Shown: positions 40,336-49,136, counted from the first letter of the stretch. The stretch is 64,000 nt of DNA from RHKX01 sp041393495 (GCA_041393495.1 JAWKKA010000015.1:35788-99787), one strand, 5' to 3'. Translations and numbers: made by a program. Notes: generated by a model not told the origin, from the letters alone.

Positions 40336-41463
40336 TTGGCAGGACGACCGGCTCCCGGTCGGAGGCGACGCCCGGCGCGACTGCGGGCGGGGCTCACGCC
40401 TGCCGAATGGCGCCGCGCCGGCGGGTTGGCGGCGGTCGTCGTCGCTCTCCACGTCGCCGGCTTCGGGATGCTCTTCGGACTGGTCGTGCCGGCCGGACTG
40501 AGCCTCGCCGACGGGACGGCCTTCGGCGTCGGGCTCGGACTGACGGCCTACGCGCTCGGGCTGCGGCACGCCTTCGATGCCGACCACATCGCCGCGATCG
40601 ACAACACGACACGGAAGCTGATCGCCACCGGCCGGCGTCCCCTCGCGGTCGGCTTCTTCTTCTCGCTCGGGCACTCGACGGTCGTGTTCCTCCTCGCCGC
40701 CGCTCTCGCCGTCGGCATCAGGGGGCTGAGCGGCGCCGTTGCGGCCGACGACTCGTGGCTGCAGCAGGCGGCCGGCCTGATCGGCCCGACCGCATCCGGG
40801 TCGTTCCTCGTCCTCCTCGGCGTCCTCAACCTGGTCGTGCTCGCCGGGATCGTCGGCGTCTTCCGCCGGATGCGGCAGGGCGGCTGCGACGAGGCCGAGC
40901 TCGAGCGGCAGCTCGAGCGGCGCGGCCTCATGAACCGCTTCTACGGCCGTGCCACGAGCGCCGTCGACCGGTCCTGGCGGATGTACCCGGTCGGGATGAT
41001 GTTCGGGCTCGGCTTCGACACGGCGACCGAGATCGCCCTGCTCGCGAGCGCCGGCGCGGCGGCGTCGGGCGGGCTTCCGGTCTACGCGATCCTCTGCCTG
41101 CCGATTCTCTTCGCGGCGGGGATGTCGCTGCTCGACACGATCGACGGCGCGTTCATGAGCTTCGCCTACGGCTGGGCGCTGTCGCGGCCGGTCCGGAAGG
41201 TCTTCTACAACCTGACCGTCACCGCCCTCTCGGTCGCGGTCGCGCTCGTGATCGGCACGATCGAGCTGCTCGCGGTGCTCGCCGAGCGGCTCGGCCTGAC
41301 GGGGCAGCCATGGGATTTCGTCTCCGGCCTCGACCTCAACCAGGTCGGCTGGGCGATCGCCGGGCTGTTCGTCCTCGCCTGGGCGATCTCGCTGGCGATC
41401 TGGCGGCTCGGCCGGATCGAGGAGCGCTGGTCGGCCCCGCTCACGAGCGGCGGCGAGGGCTGA
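40336..41463 (+). CDS. nixA: Nickel/cobalt permease (NiCoT family)
   Basis: A 375-residue multi-span importer of Ni(II) or Co(II). The metal signature LRHAFDADHIAAIDNTTRK (HX4DH) sits in the second membrane helix. FFFSLGHSTVVFLLA and GLGFDTATEIALLA are the other two NiCoT motifs, and LDTIDGAFMSFAYGWAL follows. Eight hydrophobic stretches are visible. TTG 40336 is chosen because GGAGGAGG lies seven bases upstream. The 3' end faces the hyp operon, nine bases from hypF. Nickel supply for a [NiFe]-hydrogenase is the natural inference. The choice between nickel and cobalt is not proven. Confidence 0.92.
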   Translation: MAGRPAPGRRRRPARLRAGLTPAEWRRAGGLAAVVVALHVAGFGMLFGLVVPAGLSLADGTAFGVGLGLTAYALGLRHAFDADHIAAIDNTTRKLIATGRRPLAVGFFFSLGHSTVVFLLAAALAVGIRGLSGAVAADDSWLQQAAGLIGPTASGSFLVLLGVLNLVVLAGIVGVFRRMRQGGCDEAELERQLERRGLMNRFYGRATSAVDRSWRMYPVGMMFGLGFDTATEIALLASAGAAASGGLPVYAILCLPILFAAGMSLLDTIDGAFMSFAYGWALSRPVRKVFYNLTVTALSVAVALVIGTIELLAVLAERLGLTGQPWDFVSGLDLNQVGWAIAGLFVLAWAISLAIWRLGRIEERWSAPLTSGGEG

Positions 41464-41472
41464 GGCGAACCC

Positions 41473-43821
41473 TCACGAGCCCGCGATGGCGGCGGCGACG
41501 GCAGCCTGCCCGTAGCTGATGCCGCCGTCGTTCGGCGGCAGCGCCACCGGCGCCAGCACCTCGAGCCCGACGGCCCCGAGCTCCCGCCACGCGCGCTCAA
41601 GGAGGAGCCGGTTCTGAAACGCGCCGCCGGACAGGACGACGCGGTCGAGGCCGCGATCGGAGGCGACGCGCGCGCAGGCGCTCGCGGTCGCGACCGCGAG
41701 CCCGGCGTGGAAGCGGGCCGAGATCGCCGCGGCCCCGACGCCGCTGCCGACGTCGGCGGCGGCGGCGCGGATCGCCTCGCGGGCATCGATCAGGACCGAG
41801 CCGTCGTCGCCCTCGATCAGCGGGATCCCGTAGCCGGCGCCGCCGGCCGCAGCGGCGTCGGCGATCGCCTCGAGCTCGGCCGCCGCCTGGCCCTCGTGGT
41901 TGATCGTGTGGCGGACGCCGGCGAGCGCGGCGACCGCGTCGAACAAGCGGCCGACGCTGGTCGTCGGCGGCGCTGCGACGCCGGTCCGGACGAGCTCGCA
42001 GACCCGCTCCCAGCGCTCGCCGCCGACCGCCCCCGAGAGCGTCGCCGGGATCGGCGGGTCATCGCGGCCGAGCGCCTCGGCAAGCCACGAGCAGGCCATT
42101 CGCCAGGGCTCGCGGGCAGCCGCGTCGCCGCCCGGCAGGCGGACCGGAAAGAGCATGCCGGCGCGAACGTACCCGTCGAGGCCGCCGACGAGTATCTCGC
42201 CGCCCCAGACGGTCCCGTCGGGGCCATGGCCGGCGCCGTCGAAGATCGCCCCGACGGCCGGACCGCGGACCCCGTGCTCGGCGAGGGTGGCCGCCAGGTG
42301 GGCGTGATGGTGCTGGACGGCGATCGGCTCGAGGTCGTCGCGCTCGAGCGCGTAGCGGGTCGACAGGTAGTCGGGATGGAGATCGTGGGCGACGTGGCGC
42401 GGCGCGACGGCGAACAGCCGCTCGAAGTGCGCGACCCCGGCGCGAAAGGCGGTCAGGGTCTCGAAGTTCTTCAGGTCGCCGATGTGGTGGGAGACCCAGG
42501 CGCGCCGGCCCCGGGCGACGCTGAATGTGGACTTCAGCTCCGCGCCAGCCGCGAGCAGCGGCGCAGCGTCGAGCGGCAGCCCGAGCGCCTCGGGAACCCA
42601 GCCGCGCGAGCGCCGGATCAGAAGCGGCTCCGAGCGCACGTCCCGGTCGAGGGTTCGCAGGACCGAGTCGTCGGTGCGGACGTGGATCGGACGGTCGTGG
42701 TGCAGGAACAGGTCGGCGATCGCCCCCAGGCGCTCGCGCGCGTCGGCGTCCTCGAACGCGATCGGCTCGTCGGAGAGGTTGCCGGACGTGAGCACGAGCA
42801 CGGTGCCGGCGTCAACGGCCAGCAGGTGATGCAGCGGCGAGTAGGGGAGCATCACGCCGAGGTCGACGCCACCGGGGGCGACCGACGCCGCCACCGCAGC
42901 GCCGGGCCGCCCGCGGGCGACCACGATCGGCCGTCGCGGCCCCGTCAGCAGACGCTCGTCGGCGACCGTCAGCTCGACGAGGCGGCGAGCCGATTCGAGG
43001 TCGGGGGCCATCACCGCGAACGGCCTGTCCTCGCGGTGCTTGCGAGCGCGCAGCGCCGCCACCGCCGCCTCGTCGTCGGCGCGCGCGGCGAGATGGTAGC
43101 CGCCGATCCCCTTGACCGCGACGATCCGCCCCGCGAGCAGCGCCCGCGCGGCCGCCTCGATCGCGTCGCCGGCGGCGGGGTCGCCGACCTCCGCCCAGGT
43201 CCTCGCGTCGCGCAGCACCGCCCGCGGGCCGCAGTCCGGGCAGGCGTTCGGCTGGGCATGGAAGCGGCGGTCAGTCGGATCTTCGTACTCGGCCCGGCAG
43301 CGCCCGCACATCGGAAAGGTGGCCATCGTCGTCGCCGGCCGGTCGTAGGGGACGTCGCGGACAATCGTGAACCGCGGTCCGCAGTTGGTGCAGTTCGTGA
43401 ACGGGTAGCGGTAGCGACGGTCGGCCGGGTCGTGTAGCTCGGCCAGGCAGTCCGCGCAGCTAGCGGTATCGGCCGCGACCAGGGCGTCCGCCGCTCCGCC
43501 GGCGCGGCTCGGGGCGATCGCGAACCGGCGCTCGCCGACCGGCTCGATCTCCTCCTCGCGGACGCGCTCGATCCGGGCCAGGGCGGGCGCCTCGTCGCGG
43601 AGGCGGCGCCGGAAGCGGTCGAGCCCGGCGCTTTCGCCCTCGATCTCGATCACGACCCCGCGCTCGTCGTTGTAGACGCACCCGCCGAGGCCCTCGTCGG
43701 TCGCGAGCCGGTGAACGTGGGGGCGGAATCCGACCCCCTGGACGACCCCCTCGGCCCGGACCCGGAGGCGACGCGGCGCGTCCCTGCCCGCCGATCCGGG
43801 CCCCGGCAGCCGCGTGGCCAC
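41473..43821 (-). CDS. hypF: Carbamoyltransferase HypF
   Basis: A 782-residue protein that makes the CN ligands of the [NiFe] centre by carbamoylating HypE from carbamoyl phosphate. The acylphosphatase domain (GVVQGVGFRPHVHRLA) is first. Two zinc fingers follow (CADCLAEL, FTNCTNCGPRFT, MCGRCRAE and CPDCGP), then a YrdC-like domain (KGIGGYHLAARADDE) and the Kae1-like domain with VQHHHAHLAATLAEHG and IFDGAGHGPDGTVWGGE. It is complete and of usual length. Its GTG start is one base past the SIS gene stop, so it is the last gene of the hyp operon. Confidence 0.97.
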   Translation of the reverse strand: MATRLPGPGSAGRDAPRRLRVRAEGVVQGVGFRPHVHRLATDEGLGGCVYNDERGVVIEIEGESAGLDRFRRRLRDEAPALARIERVREEEIEPVGERRFAIAPSRAGGAADALVAADTASCADCLAELHDPADRRYRYPFTNCTNCGPRFTIVRDVPYDRPATTMATFPMCGRCRAEYEDPTDRRFHAQPNACPDCGPRAVLRDARTWAEVGDPAAGDAIEAAARALLAGRIVAVKGIGGYHLAARADDEAAVAALRARKHREDRPFAVMAPDLESARRLVELTVADERLLTGPRRPIVVARGRPGAAVAASVAPGGVDLGVMLPYSPLHHLLAVDAGTVLVLTSGNLSDEPIAFEDADARERLGAIADLFLHHDRPIHVRTDDSVLRTLDRDVRSEPLLIRRSRGWVPEALGLPLDAAPLLAAGAELKSTFSVARGRRAWVSHHIGDLKNFETLTAFRAGVAHFERLFAVAPRHVAHDLHPDYLSTRYALERDDLEPIAVQHHHAHLAATLAEHGVRGPAVGAIFDGAGHGPDGTVWGGEILVGGLDGYVRAGMLFPVRLPGGDAAAREPWRMACSWLAEALGRDDPPIPATLSGAVGGERWERVCELVRTGVAAPPTTSVGRLFDAVAALAGVRHTINHEGQAAAELEAIADAAAAGGAGYGIPLIEGDDGSVLIDAREAIRAAAADVGSGVGAAAISARFHAGLAVATASACARVASDRGLDRVVLSGGAFQNRLLLERAWRELGAVGLEVLAPVALPPNDGGISYGQAAVAAAIAGS

Positions 43822-43822
43822 G

Positions 43823-45061
43823 CTAGCCGACCAGCTCGCGGAGCCCGTGGTAGGCGCTCGCCTGGGCCTCCTGGATCCGCGGGATGTTCTCGGAGTCGGT
43901 CACGACGACGTGGTCGGCGAGGCCCTCGGCGGCGATCGGGCCGCCGCCGTAGCCGGCCATCGCGATCGTCGCGATGCCGCGCTTGCGGGCCTCGACCAGC
44001 GCCGCGAGCAGGTTGTCGGAGCCGCCGCTGGTGGTGAACGCGATCAGCGCGTCCGCGGGCCGTCCGTATGCGATCACCTGCCGCTGGAAGATCTCGGCGA
44101 CGCCGATGTCGTTGGCGATCGCGGTCAGGATCGCGGAGTCCTCGGTCAGGTCGAGCGCCGGCCGCGGCGTCCAGCGCCCGTCGCCGTCGTCGCGGAAGTC
44201 GGCGACGACGTCGATCGCGTCGGTCGCCGATCCCCCGTTGCCGACCGCCAACAGGCGGCCGCCGCTCTCGAACCGCTCGCGGAGCCCCCTCGCGGCGGCG
44301 AGCAGGACCGCGGCGTTGCCCTCGAGCGTCGCCCGGCGCAGCTCGTCGACCTCCTCCGACTTGGCCAGGGCGGAGCGGCGGACATCGTCGATCACCGCAT
44401 CGAGATCGCTCTCGGACCCGTCGAGGAACGGGTACAGGAAGCTCGCCGCCCCCGGATCGGCCCCGGCCCGCGGCCCGCGCCCCTCGAGCAGCCCGTGGTG
44501 GTCGAAGAAGACGTGGACGAGCTCCCAGAGCACGTGGTAGCCGGTCTCGACGACCTCCTGGCGAACGAACGGGTCGGCGCCGGGGGCGGCGAAGCTCCAT
44601 TCGGCGGCCGGCGATGCCGCGGCGCGGGGAGCGGGGAAGCCGAGCGTCAGCGCGCCGGTCCCGCGGGCCCGGCGCAGGGCCGCGGCGACCTCCTCGCCGC
44701 CCTCCTCGCCCTCGCCGAAGCCGATCACGATGTCGTCCGCCTCGACGAGCGCCGCGGCGCGCGGCACGATCGGACCGCCCTCGGCGGTCAGCGCCAGCGC
44801 CGGCAACGCCCGCTTGCCGACGATCACCGGATGGACGAACTCGACCGCGACGTGACGGGCATCGGAGCGGGCGGGCGGCGCGGCGGCGACCGCGACGAGC
44901 CGGCCCCCGCGCGCGAACCGCTCCGCCATCCGGTGGCAGCAGCGGGCGAGCCGCTCCGCCTCGCGCCCGAAGAACTCCCGGTTGGCCTCGCTGCGCCGTT
45001 CGATCAGCTCGGCGAGCGTCGCCTCGGCGCGGCTCGGGTCGAGGGCCGGGCCGGCCGTCAC
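43823..45061 (-). CDS. Double-SIS-domain protein in the hyp operon
   Basis: A 412-residue protein made of two tandem SIS (phosphosugar isomerase) domains, related to GmhA. The second domain (about 240-412) is intact, with RLLAVGNGGSATDAIDVVAD, FTTSGGSDNLLAALVEARKR and DSENIPRIQEAQASAYHGLR. The first (about 10-200) keeps ERFARGGRLVAVAA but lacks the GNGGS phosphate loop. GTG 45061 overlaps the hypB stop by four bases, and the stop is one base from hypF, so it is translated with the Hyp proteins. Its job is not known. Phosphoheptose isomerase would be a misleading label. Confidence 0.85.
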   Translation of the reverse strand: MTAGPALDPSRAEATLAELIERRSEANREFFGREAERLARCCHRMAERFARGGRLVAVAAAPPARSDARHVAVEFVHPVIVGKRALPALALTAEGGPIVPRAAALVEADDIVIGFGEGEEGGEEVAAALRRARGTGALTLGFPAPRAAASPAAEWSFAAPGADPFVRQEVVETGYHVLWELVHVFFDHHGLLEGRGPRAGADPGAASFLYPFLDGSESDLDAVIDDVRRSALAKSEEVDELRRATLEGNAAVLLAAARGLRERFESGGRLLAVGNGGSATDAIDVVADFRDDGDGRWTPRPALDLTEDSAILTAIANDIGVAEIFQRQVIAYGRPADALIAFTTSGGSDNLLAALVEARKRGIATIAMAGYGGGPIAAEGLADHVVVTDSENIPRIQEAQASAYHGLRELVG

Positions 45062-45735
45062 GCCGGCACCGGATCGCGGCGGCCGAGCTCGAGCAGCCAG
45101 CGGCGGAACCCGTCGACGCCCTGTCCGGTCCGGGCGCTCACCTGCATCACCTCCGCCCCGGGGTTGACCGCGGCGATGTTGTCGAGGAGCAGGTCGAGAT
45201 CGAAGTCGAGGTGCTCGAGCAGGTCGATCTTGTTGACGACGACGACATCGCAGGTCCGGAACATCAACGGGTACTTGATCGGCTTGTCCTCGCCCTCGGT
45301 GATCGAGCAGATCATCGCCTTGGCGTCCTCGCCGACGCGGAACTCGGCCGGGCAGACGAGGTTGCCGACGTTCTCGATCACGAGCAGGTCGAGCTCGTCG
45401 AGGTCGAAGCCGGCAAGCGCCGTGCGGACCATGTTCGCGTCGAGGTGACACTCGCCGCCGAAGCCACCGTCGGTATTGAGCTGCACGACCGGGACGTGGA
45501 GCGCGGCGATCCGGTCGGCGTCCATCGATCCCTGGACGTCGCCCTCGAGGACCCCGACACGGATGTCCGCGTCGCGGAGGGCCCGCTCGAGCAGCGCCGT
45601 CTTCCCTGCTCCGGGGGCGCTCATCAGGTTGACGACCGCGACCCCGGCGCGATCGAAATCGGCCCGGTTCGCGTTCGCGATCGTCGTGTTGGCGTCGAGC
45701 GCGTCCGCGGCGACCTTCACCTTCGTTCGATGCAT
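45058..45735 (-). CDS. hypB: Hydrogenase nickel incorporation GTPase HypB
   Basis: A 225-residue SIMIBI-class GTPase that helps deliver nickel to the hydrogenase large subunit with HypA. The P-loop is LMSAPGAGKTALLERAL, then GDVQGSMDADRI, the metal-binding GGECHLDANMV, and VVNKIDLLEHLDFD for guanine recognition. It lacks both the N-terminal His-rich stretch and the CxxCGC motif of E. coli HypB, so the nickel-storage function is probably absent. It follows hypA directly and overlaps the SIS gene by four bases. Confidence 0.96.
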   Translation of the reverse strand: MHRTKVKVAADALDANTTIANANRADFDRAGVAVVNLMSAPGAGKTALLERALRDADIRVGVLEGDVQGSMDADRIAALHVPVVQLNTDGGFGGECHLDANMVRTALAGFDLDELDLLVIENVGNLVCPAEFRVGEDAKAMICSITEGEDKPIKYPLMFRTCDVVVVNKIDLLEHLDFDLDLLLDNIAAVNPGAEVMQVSARTGQGVDGFRRWLLELGRRDPVPA

Positions 45736-46176
45736 CTACCTCGGCCCCATGTCCGGTTCGACCACTCTGGCACGATCCGGCCCGGCCCGGCCCGGATCCG
45801 CCCGGCGGCCCGCTGCGGGCCCGCCGCCTGCCGCCGCCCCGTCGTCGAGCACCTCGATCGAAGCCACCTCGAGCTCCTCGCCGGCCAGCACCTCGACCGC
45901 GAGCCCGCCGCACCCGCCGCAAGCGAGCGGCAGCTCGCGTGCCTCGCTCTCGACGCCGCAGCGATCGCAGCGAACGACCGGCACCACCGGCTCGATCCGC
46001 AGCTCGGCCCCGGCCGCGGGCGTCTCCGCCGACGCGACCTCGAACGCGAAGGCGAGAGCATCGGGGACCACCTGGCGGAGATGGCCGACGCGGAGATCGA
46101 CGGCGACGACCCGGTGGCCGGCCGCGTGCTCGCAGGCGACCGCGATCACGCGCTCGGCTATCGCGTACTCGTGCAC
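45736..46176 (-). CDS. hypA: Hydrogenase nickel chaperone HypA
   Basis: A 146-residue protein. It opens with MHEYAIAERVI, where the N-terminal MHE binds nickel. The zinc site is VRCDRCGVESEAR with ACGGCGGLAVEV (two CxxC pairs). It hands nickel to HypB and the large subunit. A C-terminal tail of about 30 residues rich in Gly, Pro and Arg is not part of the usual 113-residue protein and may be an artefact of the stop position or a real extension. The gene is seven bases after hypE and immediately before hypB. Confidence 0.94.
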   Translation of the reverse strand: MHEYAIAERVIAVACEHAAGHRVVAVDLRVGHLRQVVPDALAFAFEVASAETPAAGAELRIEPVVPVVRCDRCGVESEARELPLACGGCGGLAVEVLAGEELEVASIEVLDDGAAAGGGPAAGRRADPGRAGPDRARVVEPDMGPR

Positions 46177-46183
46177 GGCCCGC

Positions 46184-47311
46184 TCAGCAGATCCGCGGCA
46201 GCGGGTCGCCGGCGAGCAGGTCCATGACGCGCCGGCCCCCGAAGGCCGTCTCGACGAGGACCATCCCGGGCGGCTCGGCGCCGACGGCGCCGATCTCGAC
46301 CGCCTCCTCGCTGCCGGCGACGGAGCGGAGCGCGTCGAGGGCCTGCGGCGCGGCGGCGGCCGAGACGACCGCGACCAGCCGCCCCTCGTTCGCCACGTAC
46401 ATCGGGTCGATCCCGAGCAACTCGGCGGCGCCCGCGACCGCCGGGCGGACCGGGACGTCGGCTTCGCGGGCGACGATCGCGACGCCGGACGCCCGCGCCA
46501 GCTCGTTGAGCACCGTCGCGACGCCGCCGCGGGTCGCGTCCCGCATGCAGCGCAGCTCGGCGCCGGCGGCCCCGATCAGCGCCTCGGCTGCCGGCCACAG
46601 CGATTGCGTGTCCGACTCGATGTCGGCTTCGAGGTCGAACTCGTCGCGGGCGAGCATGATCGCTGTCCCGTGCTCACCGATCGGGCCGGAGAGGAGCACG
46701 CGATCGCCGGGACCGAGCGCCGCCGGCGAGAGCGATGCCCGCGGGTCGAGTTGTCCGATCCCCGTCGTCGTGATGTACATCGAGTCGCAGCGGCCGCGCT
46801 CGACGACCTTGGTGTCACCGGCGACGATCTCGACGCCGGCGGCGTCGGCGGCGGCTGCGATCGCGTCGACCTCGGCCGCGAGCTCGGCGGCCGCGAGCCC
46901 CTCCTCGAGGACCAGGGCGATCGCGATCGCCCGCGGTCGCGCCCCCGCCATCGCCAGGTCGTTGACCGTACCGTTGACCGCGAGCCCGCCGATCGAGCCG
47001 CCCGGGAAGCGGATCGGGCGGACCACGAAGCTGTCGGTGCTGATCGCGACCCCCTCGCTGCCGACGACGACGGTGCCGGCGTCGCCGAGCGCCGCCAGCC
47101 CGCCGGCCGCGATCGCCGCGGCATCGATGCGCTCACCGGCGAAGGCGGGCACGAACAGGCCCTCGATCAGCGTCTGCGTCGCCTTGCCGCCGGCGCCATG
47201 AGCCATCGTCACCTGCTCGGCCGTGAACCGCGGCCGCTTCGCCCTCGCCGTCTCGATGATCCCGAGGATCCTCCGCTCGCGATCGGAGACCGCGGCCGGG
47301 TCGGAGGCCAT
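46184..47311 (-). CDS. hypE: Hydrogenase maturation protein HypE
   Basis: A 375-residue protein that dehydrates its C-terminal thiocarboxamide to the cyano ligand. The C-terminus reads DLLAGDPLPRIC, ending in the essential Cys. The PurM-like fold is shown by VTMAHGAGGKATQTLIEGLF, GGLAVNGTVNDLAMAGARP and DATRGGVATVLNELA. It carries about 35 extra residues before the conserved part. ATG 47311 overlaps the hypD stop in an ATGA, so translation is coupled. HypF carbamoylates it. Confidence 0.97.
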   Translation of the reverse strand: MASDPAAVSDRERRILGIIETARAKRPRFTAEQVTMAHGAGGKATQTLIEGLFVPAFAGERIDAAAIAAGGLAALGDAGTVVVGSEGVAISTDSFVVRPIRFPGGSIGGLAVNGTVNDLAMAGARPRAIAIALVLEEGLAAAELAAEVDAIAAAADAAGVEIVAGDTKVVERGRCDSMYITTTGIGQLDPRASLSPAALGPGDRVLLSGPIGEHGTAIMLARDEFDLEADIESDTQSLWPAAEALIGAAGAELRCMRDATRGGVATVLNELARASGVAIVAREADVPVRPAVAGAAELLGIDPMYVANEGRLVAVVSAAAAPQALDALRSVAGSEEAVEIGAVGAEPPGMVLVETAFGGRRVMDLLAGDPLPRIC

Positions 47312-48426
47312 CAGACGACCTCCTGCTCGCGCGCGAAGCGACCGTAGTTGTAGTAGGCGGCGCAGGCCCCCTCGGGGGAGACCATGCAGGTGCCGATCGC
47401 GTGCTCGGGCGTGCAGGCGGTCCCGAACACCTTGCACTCCCACGGCTTGATCACACCCTTGAGCACCTCGCCGCACTGGCAGGCCTTCGGATCGGCGACG
47501 CGCACCCCGGGCGTCTCGTAACGCAGCTCGGCGTCGAAGTCGGCGTAGGCGTCCGCGAGCCTGAGGGCGCTCTGCGAGATGAAGCCGAGCCCACGCCACT
47601 CGAAGTGGGGGCGCAGCGCGAAGACCTCGGCCATCGCCCGCAGCGCGGCGGGGTTGCCCTCGTAGGGGACGACGCGCCCGTACTGGTTGTCGACCTCGGC
47701 GCGGCCCGCGGCGAGCTGGCGGAGGATCATCGCGATCGCCTGGAGCACGTCGAGCGGCTCGAAGCCGGCGACGACGAGCGGCCTTCCGTAGTCGCGGGGG
47801 ACGAACTCGAACGTCCGGGCGCCGACGATCGTCGAGACGTGCCCGGGGCCGAGGAAGCCGTCGAGCCGCAGGTCGGGCGACTCGAGCAGCGCCCGCAGCG
47901 GCGGCACGATCGTGACGTGGTTGCAGATGCAGAGGAAGTTCCCGACGCCCTCGGCCTGCGCCCGCTTCAGGGTCAGCGCGGTCGACGGGGCGGTCGTCTC
48001 GAAGCCGATCGCGTAGAAGACGACGACGCGGTCCGGGTTTGCCTTCGCGAGCCGGAGCGCGTCGAGCGGCGAGTAGACCATGCGGATGTCGGCGCCCTCC
48101 GCCTTCGCCTCGAGGAACGTCCGCTCCGAGCCCGGGACCCGCATCATGTCGCCGAAGCAGGTGAGGATCACCTCCTCGTTGCGGGCGATCGCGAGCCCGT
48201 CGTCGACCCTGCCCATCGGGATCACGCAGACCGGGCAGCCGGGGCCGTGGACGAGCTCGACGTTCTCGGGCAGCAGATCGCCGATGCCGTACTTGTAGAT
48301 CGAGTGGGTGTGGCCGCCGCAGACCTCCATCAGCTTGTAGTCGCGGCCGGGCTCGGCCAGCGAGAGGATCTCGGCGGCGAGGGCGCGGCCGAGCTCGGCG
48401 TCGCGAAACTCGTCGACGAACCTCAT
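47311..48426 (-). CDS. hypD: Hydrogenase maturation protein HypD
   Basis: A 371-residue iron-sulfur scaffold on which Fe(CN)2CO is assembled with HypC. Motifs are MEVCGGHTHSIYKYGIGDLL, HGPGCPVCVIPMGRVDDG and FYAIGFETTAPSTALTLK. The C-terminal cysteine cluster (CQCGEVLKGVIKPWECKVFG, then ACTPEHAIGTCMVSPEGAC) binds a 4Fe-4S cluster. Length is normal. It overlaps the HypC-like gene by four bases upstream and hypE downstream. Confidence 0.97.
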   Translation of the reverse strand: MRFVDEFRDAELGRALAAEILSLAEPGRDYKLMEVCGGHTHSIYKYGIGDLLPENVELVHGPGCPVCVIPMGRVDDGLAIARNEEVILTCFGDMMRVPGSERTFLEAKAEGADIRMVYSPLDALRLAKANPDRVVVFYAIGFETTAPSTALTLKRAQAEGVGNFLCICNHVTIVPPLRALLESPDLRLDGFLGPGHVSTIVGARTFEFVPRDYGRPLVVAGFEPLDVLQAIAMILRQLAAGRAEVDNQYGRVVPYEGNPAALRAMAEVFALRPHFEWRGLGFISQSALRLADAYADFDAELRYETPGVRVADPKACQCGEVLKGVIKPWECKVFGTACTPEHAIGTCMVSPEGACAAYYNYGRFAREQEVV

Positions 48427-48677
48427 GGGAGGCCGGCCCGCCCGCCGGATCGGGCGTCGAGCAGCGCGATCGCGGTCCCGGCATGGACGAGCAGCCGGTC
48501 GCCGCCGCCGACCGGCGGGACGAGCGCCGTCTCGACCGTCTCGCGGTTGCCGGCCGCGTCGCGGCAGAGCGCCAGCCCGCGGTCGGCGTCGGCACGCTCG
48601 ACCGTCATCTCGATGGCGATGTCGCCGCAGGTGACGCAGCCGTCACGCTCCTCCTCGCAATTGCGGGAGCCCCTCAC
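48423..48677 (-). CDS. Second HypC/HupF-like protein
   Basis: An 84-residue protein overlapping hypD by four bases. It has the HypC-like C-terminal half (LVPPVGGGDRLLVHAGTAIA). In place of the usual MCLAIP start, however, the N-terminus is MRGSRNCEEERDGCVTCGDI, with the CxTCGD motif that appears in HupF-type paralogues. HypC family members carry the iron to the large subunit. With a true HypC next to it, it may serve a different large subunit or a separate step. This is inference from the motif. Confidence 0.75.
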   Translation of the reverse strand: MRGSRNCEEERDGCVTCGDIAIEMTVERADADRGLALCRDAAGNRETVETALVPPVGGGDRLLVHAGTAIALLDARSGGRAGLP

Positions 48678-48681
48678 CCGA

Positions 48682-48735
48682 TCACCCCGCCGGCAGGGCG
48701 CGGCCCGGTCACCCCGCCGGCAGGGCGCGGCCCGG
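48682..48735. repeat. Two 27-base tandem repeats past the hypC stop
   Basis: TCACCCCGCCGGCAGGGCGC and the following seven bases occur twice without gap at 48682-48708 and 48709-48735. The next bases, TCACTC, include the hypC stop on the minus strand, so each unit opens with the complement of a TGA. The block fills the space between hypC and the HypC-like gene. Confidence 0.75.
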
Positions 48736-49014
48736 TCACTCGATCACGCTCCCCTTGAGCTCCTCGAGCTCCTGCTCGTACTCCGCTCCCATCGCCTCGA
48801 GCAGCCGCCGCGTCGCGATCGCCTCCTCCTCGTCGATCCTCGAGATCGCGAACCCGACGTGGATCAGGACCCAGTCGCCGGCGGCCACCGGCTCGCCGTC
48901 GGCGTCGAGGAGCCCGACGCTGACGTTCCTGCGAACCCCCGCCACGTCCACCTTGGCGATCCGGTTCGGCTCGTCGATGATCTCGAGGATCAGACCTGGA
49001 ATGGCCAGGCACAC
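48736..49014 (-). CDS. hypC: Hydrogenase maturation chaperone HypC
   Basis: A 92-residue protein. The start MCLAIPGLILEIIDEPNRIA has the Cys2 needed to hold the iron between HypD and the large subunit. The C-terminus ends in a charged helix (MGAEYEQELEELKGSVIE). It is the first gene of the hyp run. No hydrogenase structural gene lies upstream: the next gene, on the same strand, is truA. Confidence 0.95.
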   Translation of the reverse strand: MCLAIPGLILEIIDEPNRIAKVDVAGVRRNVSVGLLDADGEPVAAGDWVLIHVGFAISRIDEEEAIATRRLLEAMGAEYEQELEELKGSVIE

Positions 49015-49136
49015 GTTCGGCTCACTCTCCGATCGATTCCGCCGGGCAAGCTAGCACCCGTGCCGCGGCCCGGCAACGAGCGGCGCCCGGCCCCCGCTCC
49101 GCAGCCCCGGCCACCCCGGACCTTCCTGCCCGGGCG

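Noticed and set aside
43823..45061. Calling the SIS protein phosphoheptose isomerase (gmhA)
   Set aside because: It has two SIS domains, one without the phosphate loop, and it sits in a hyp operon with no heptose genes.
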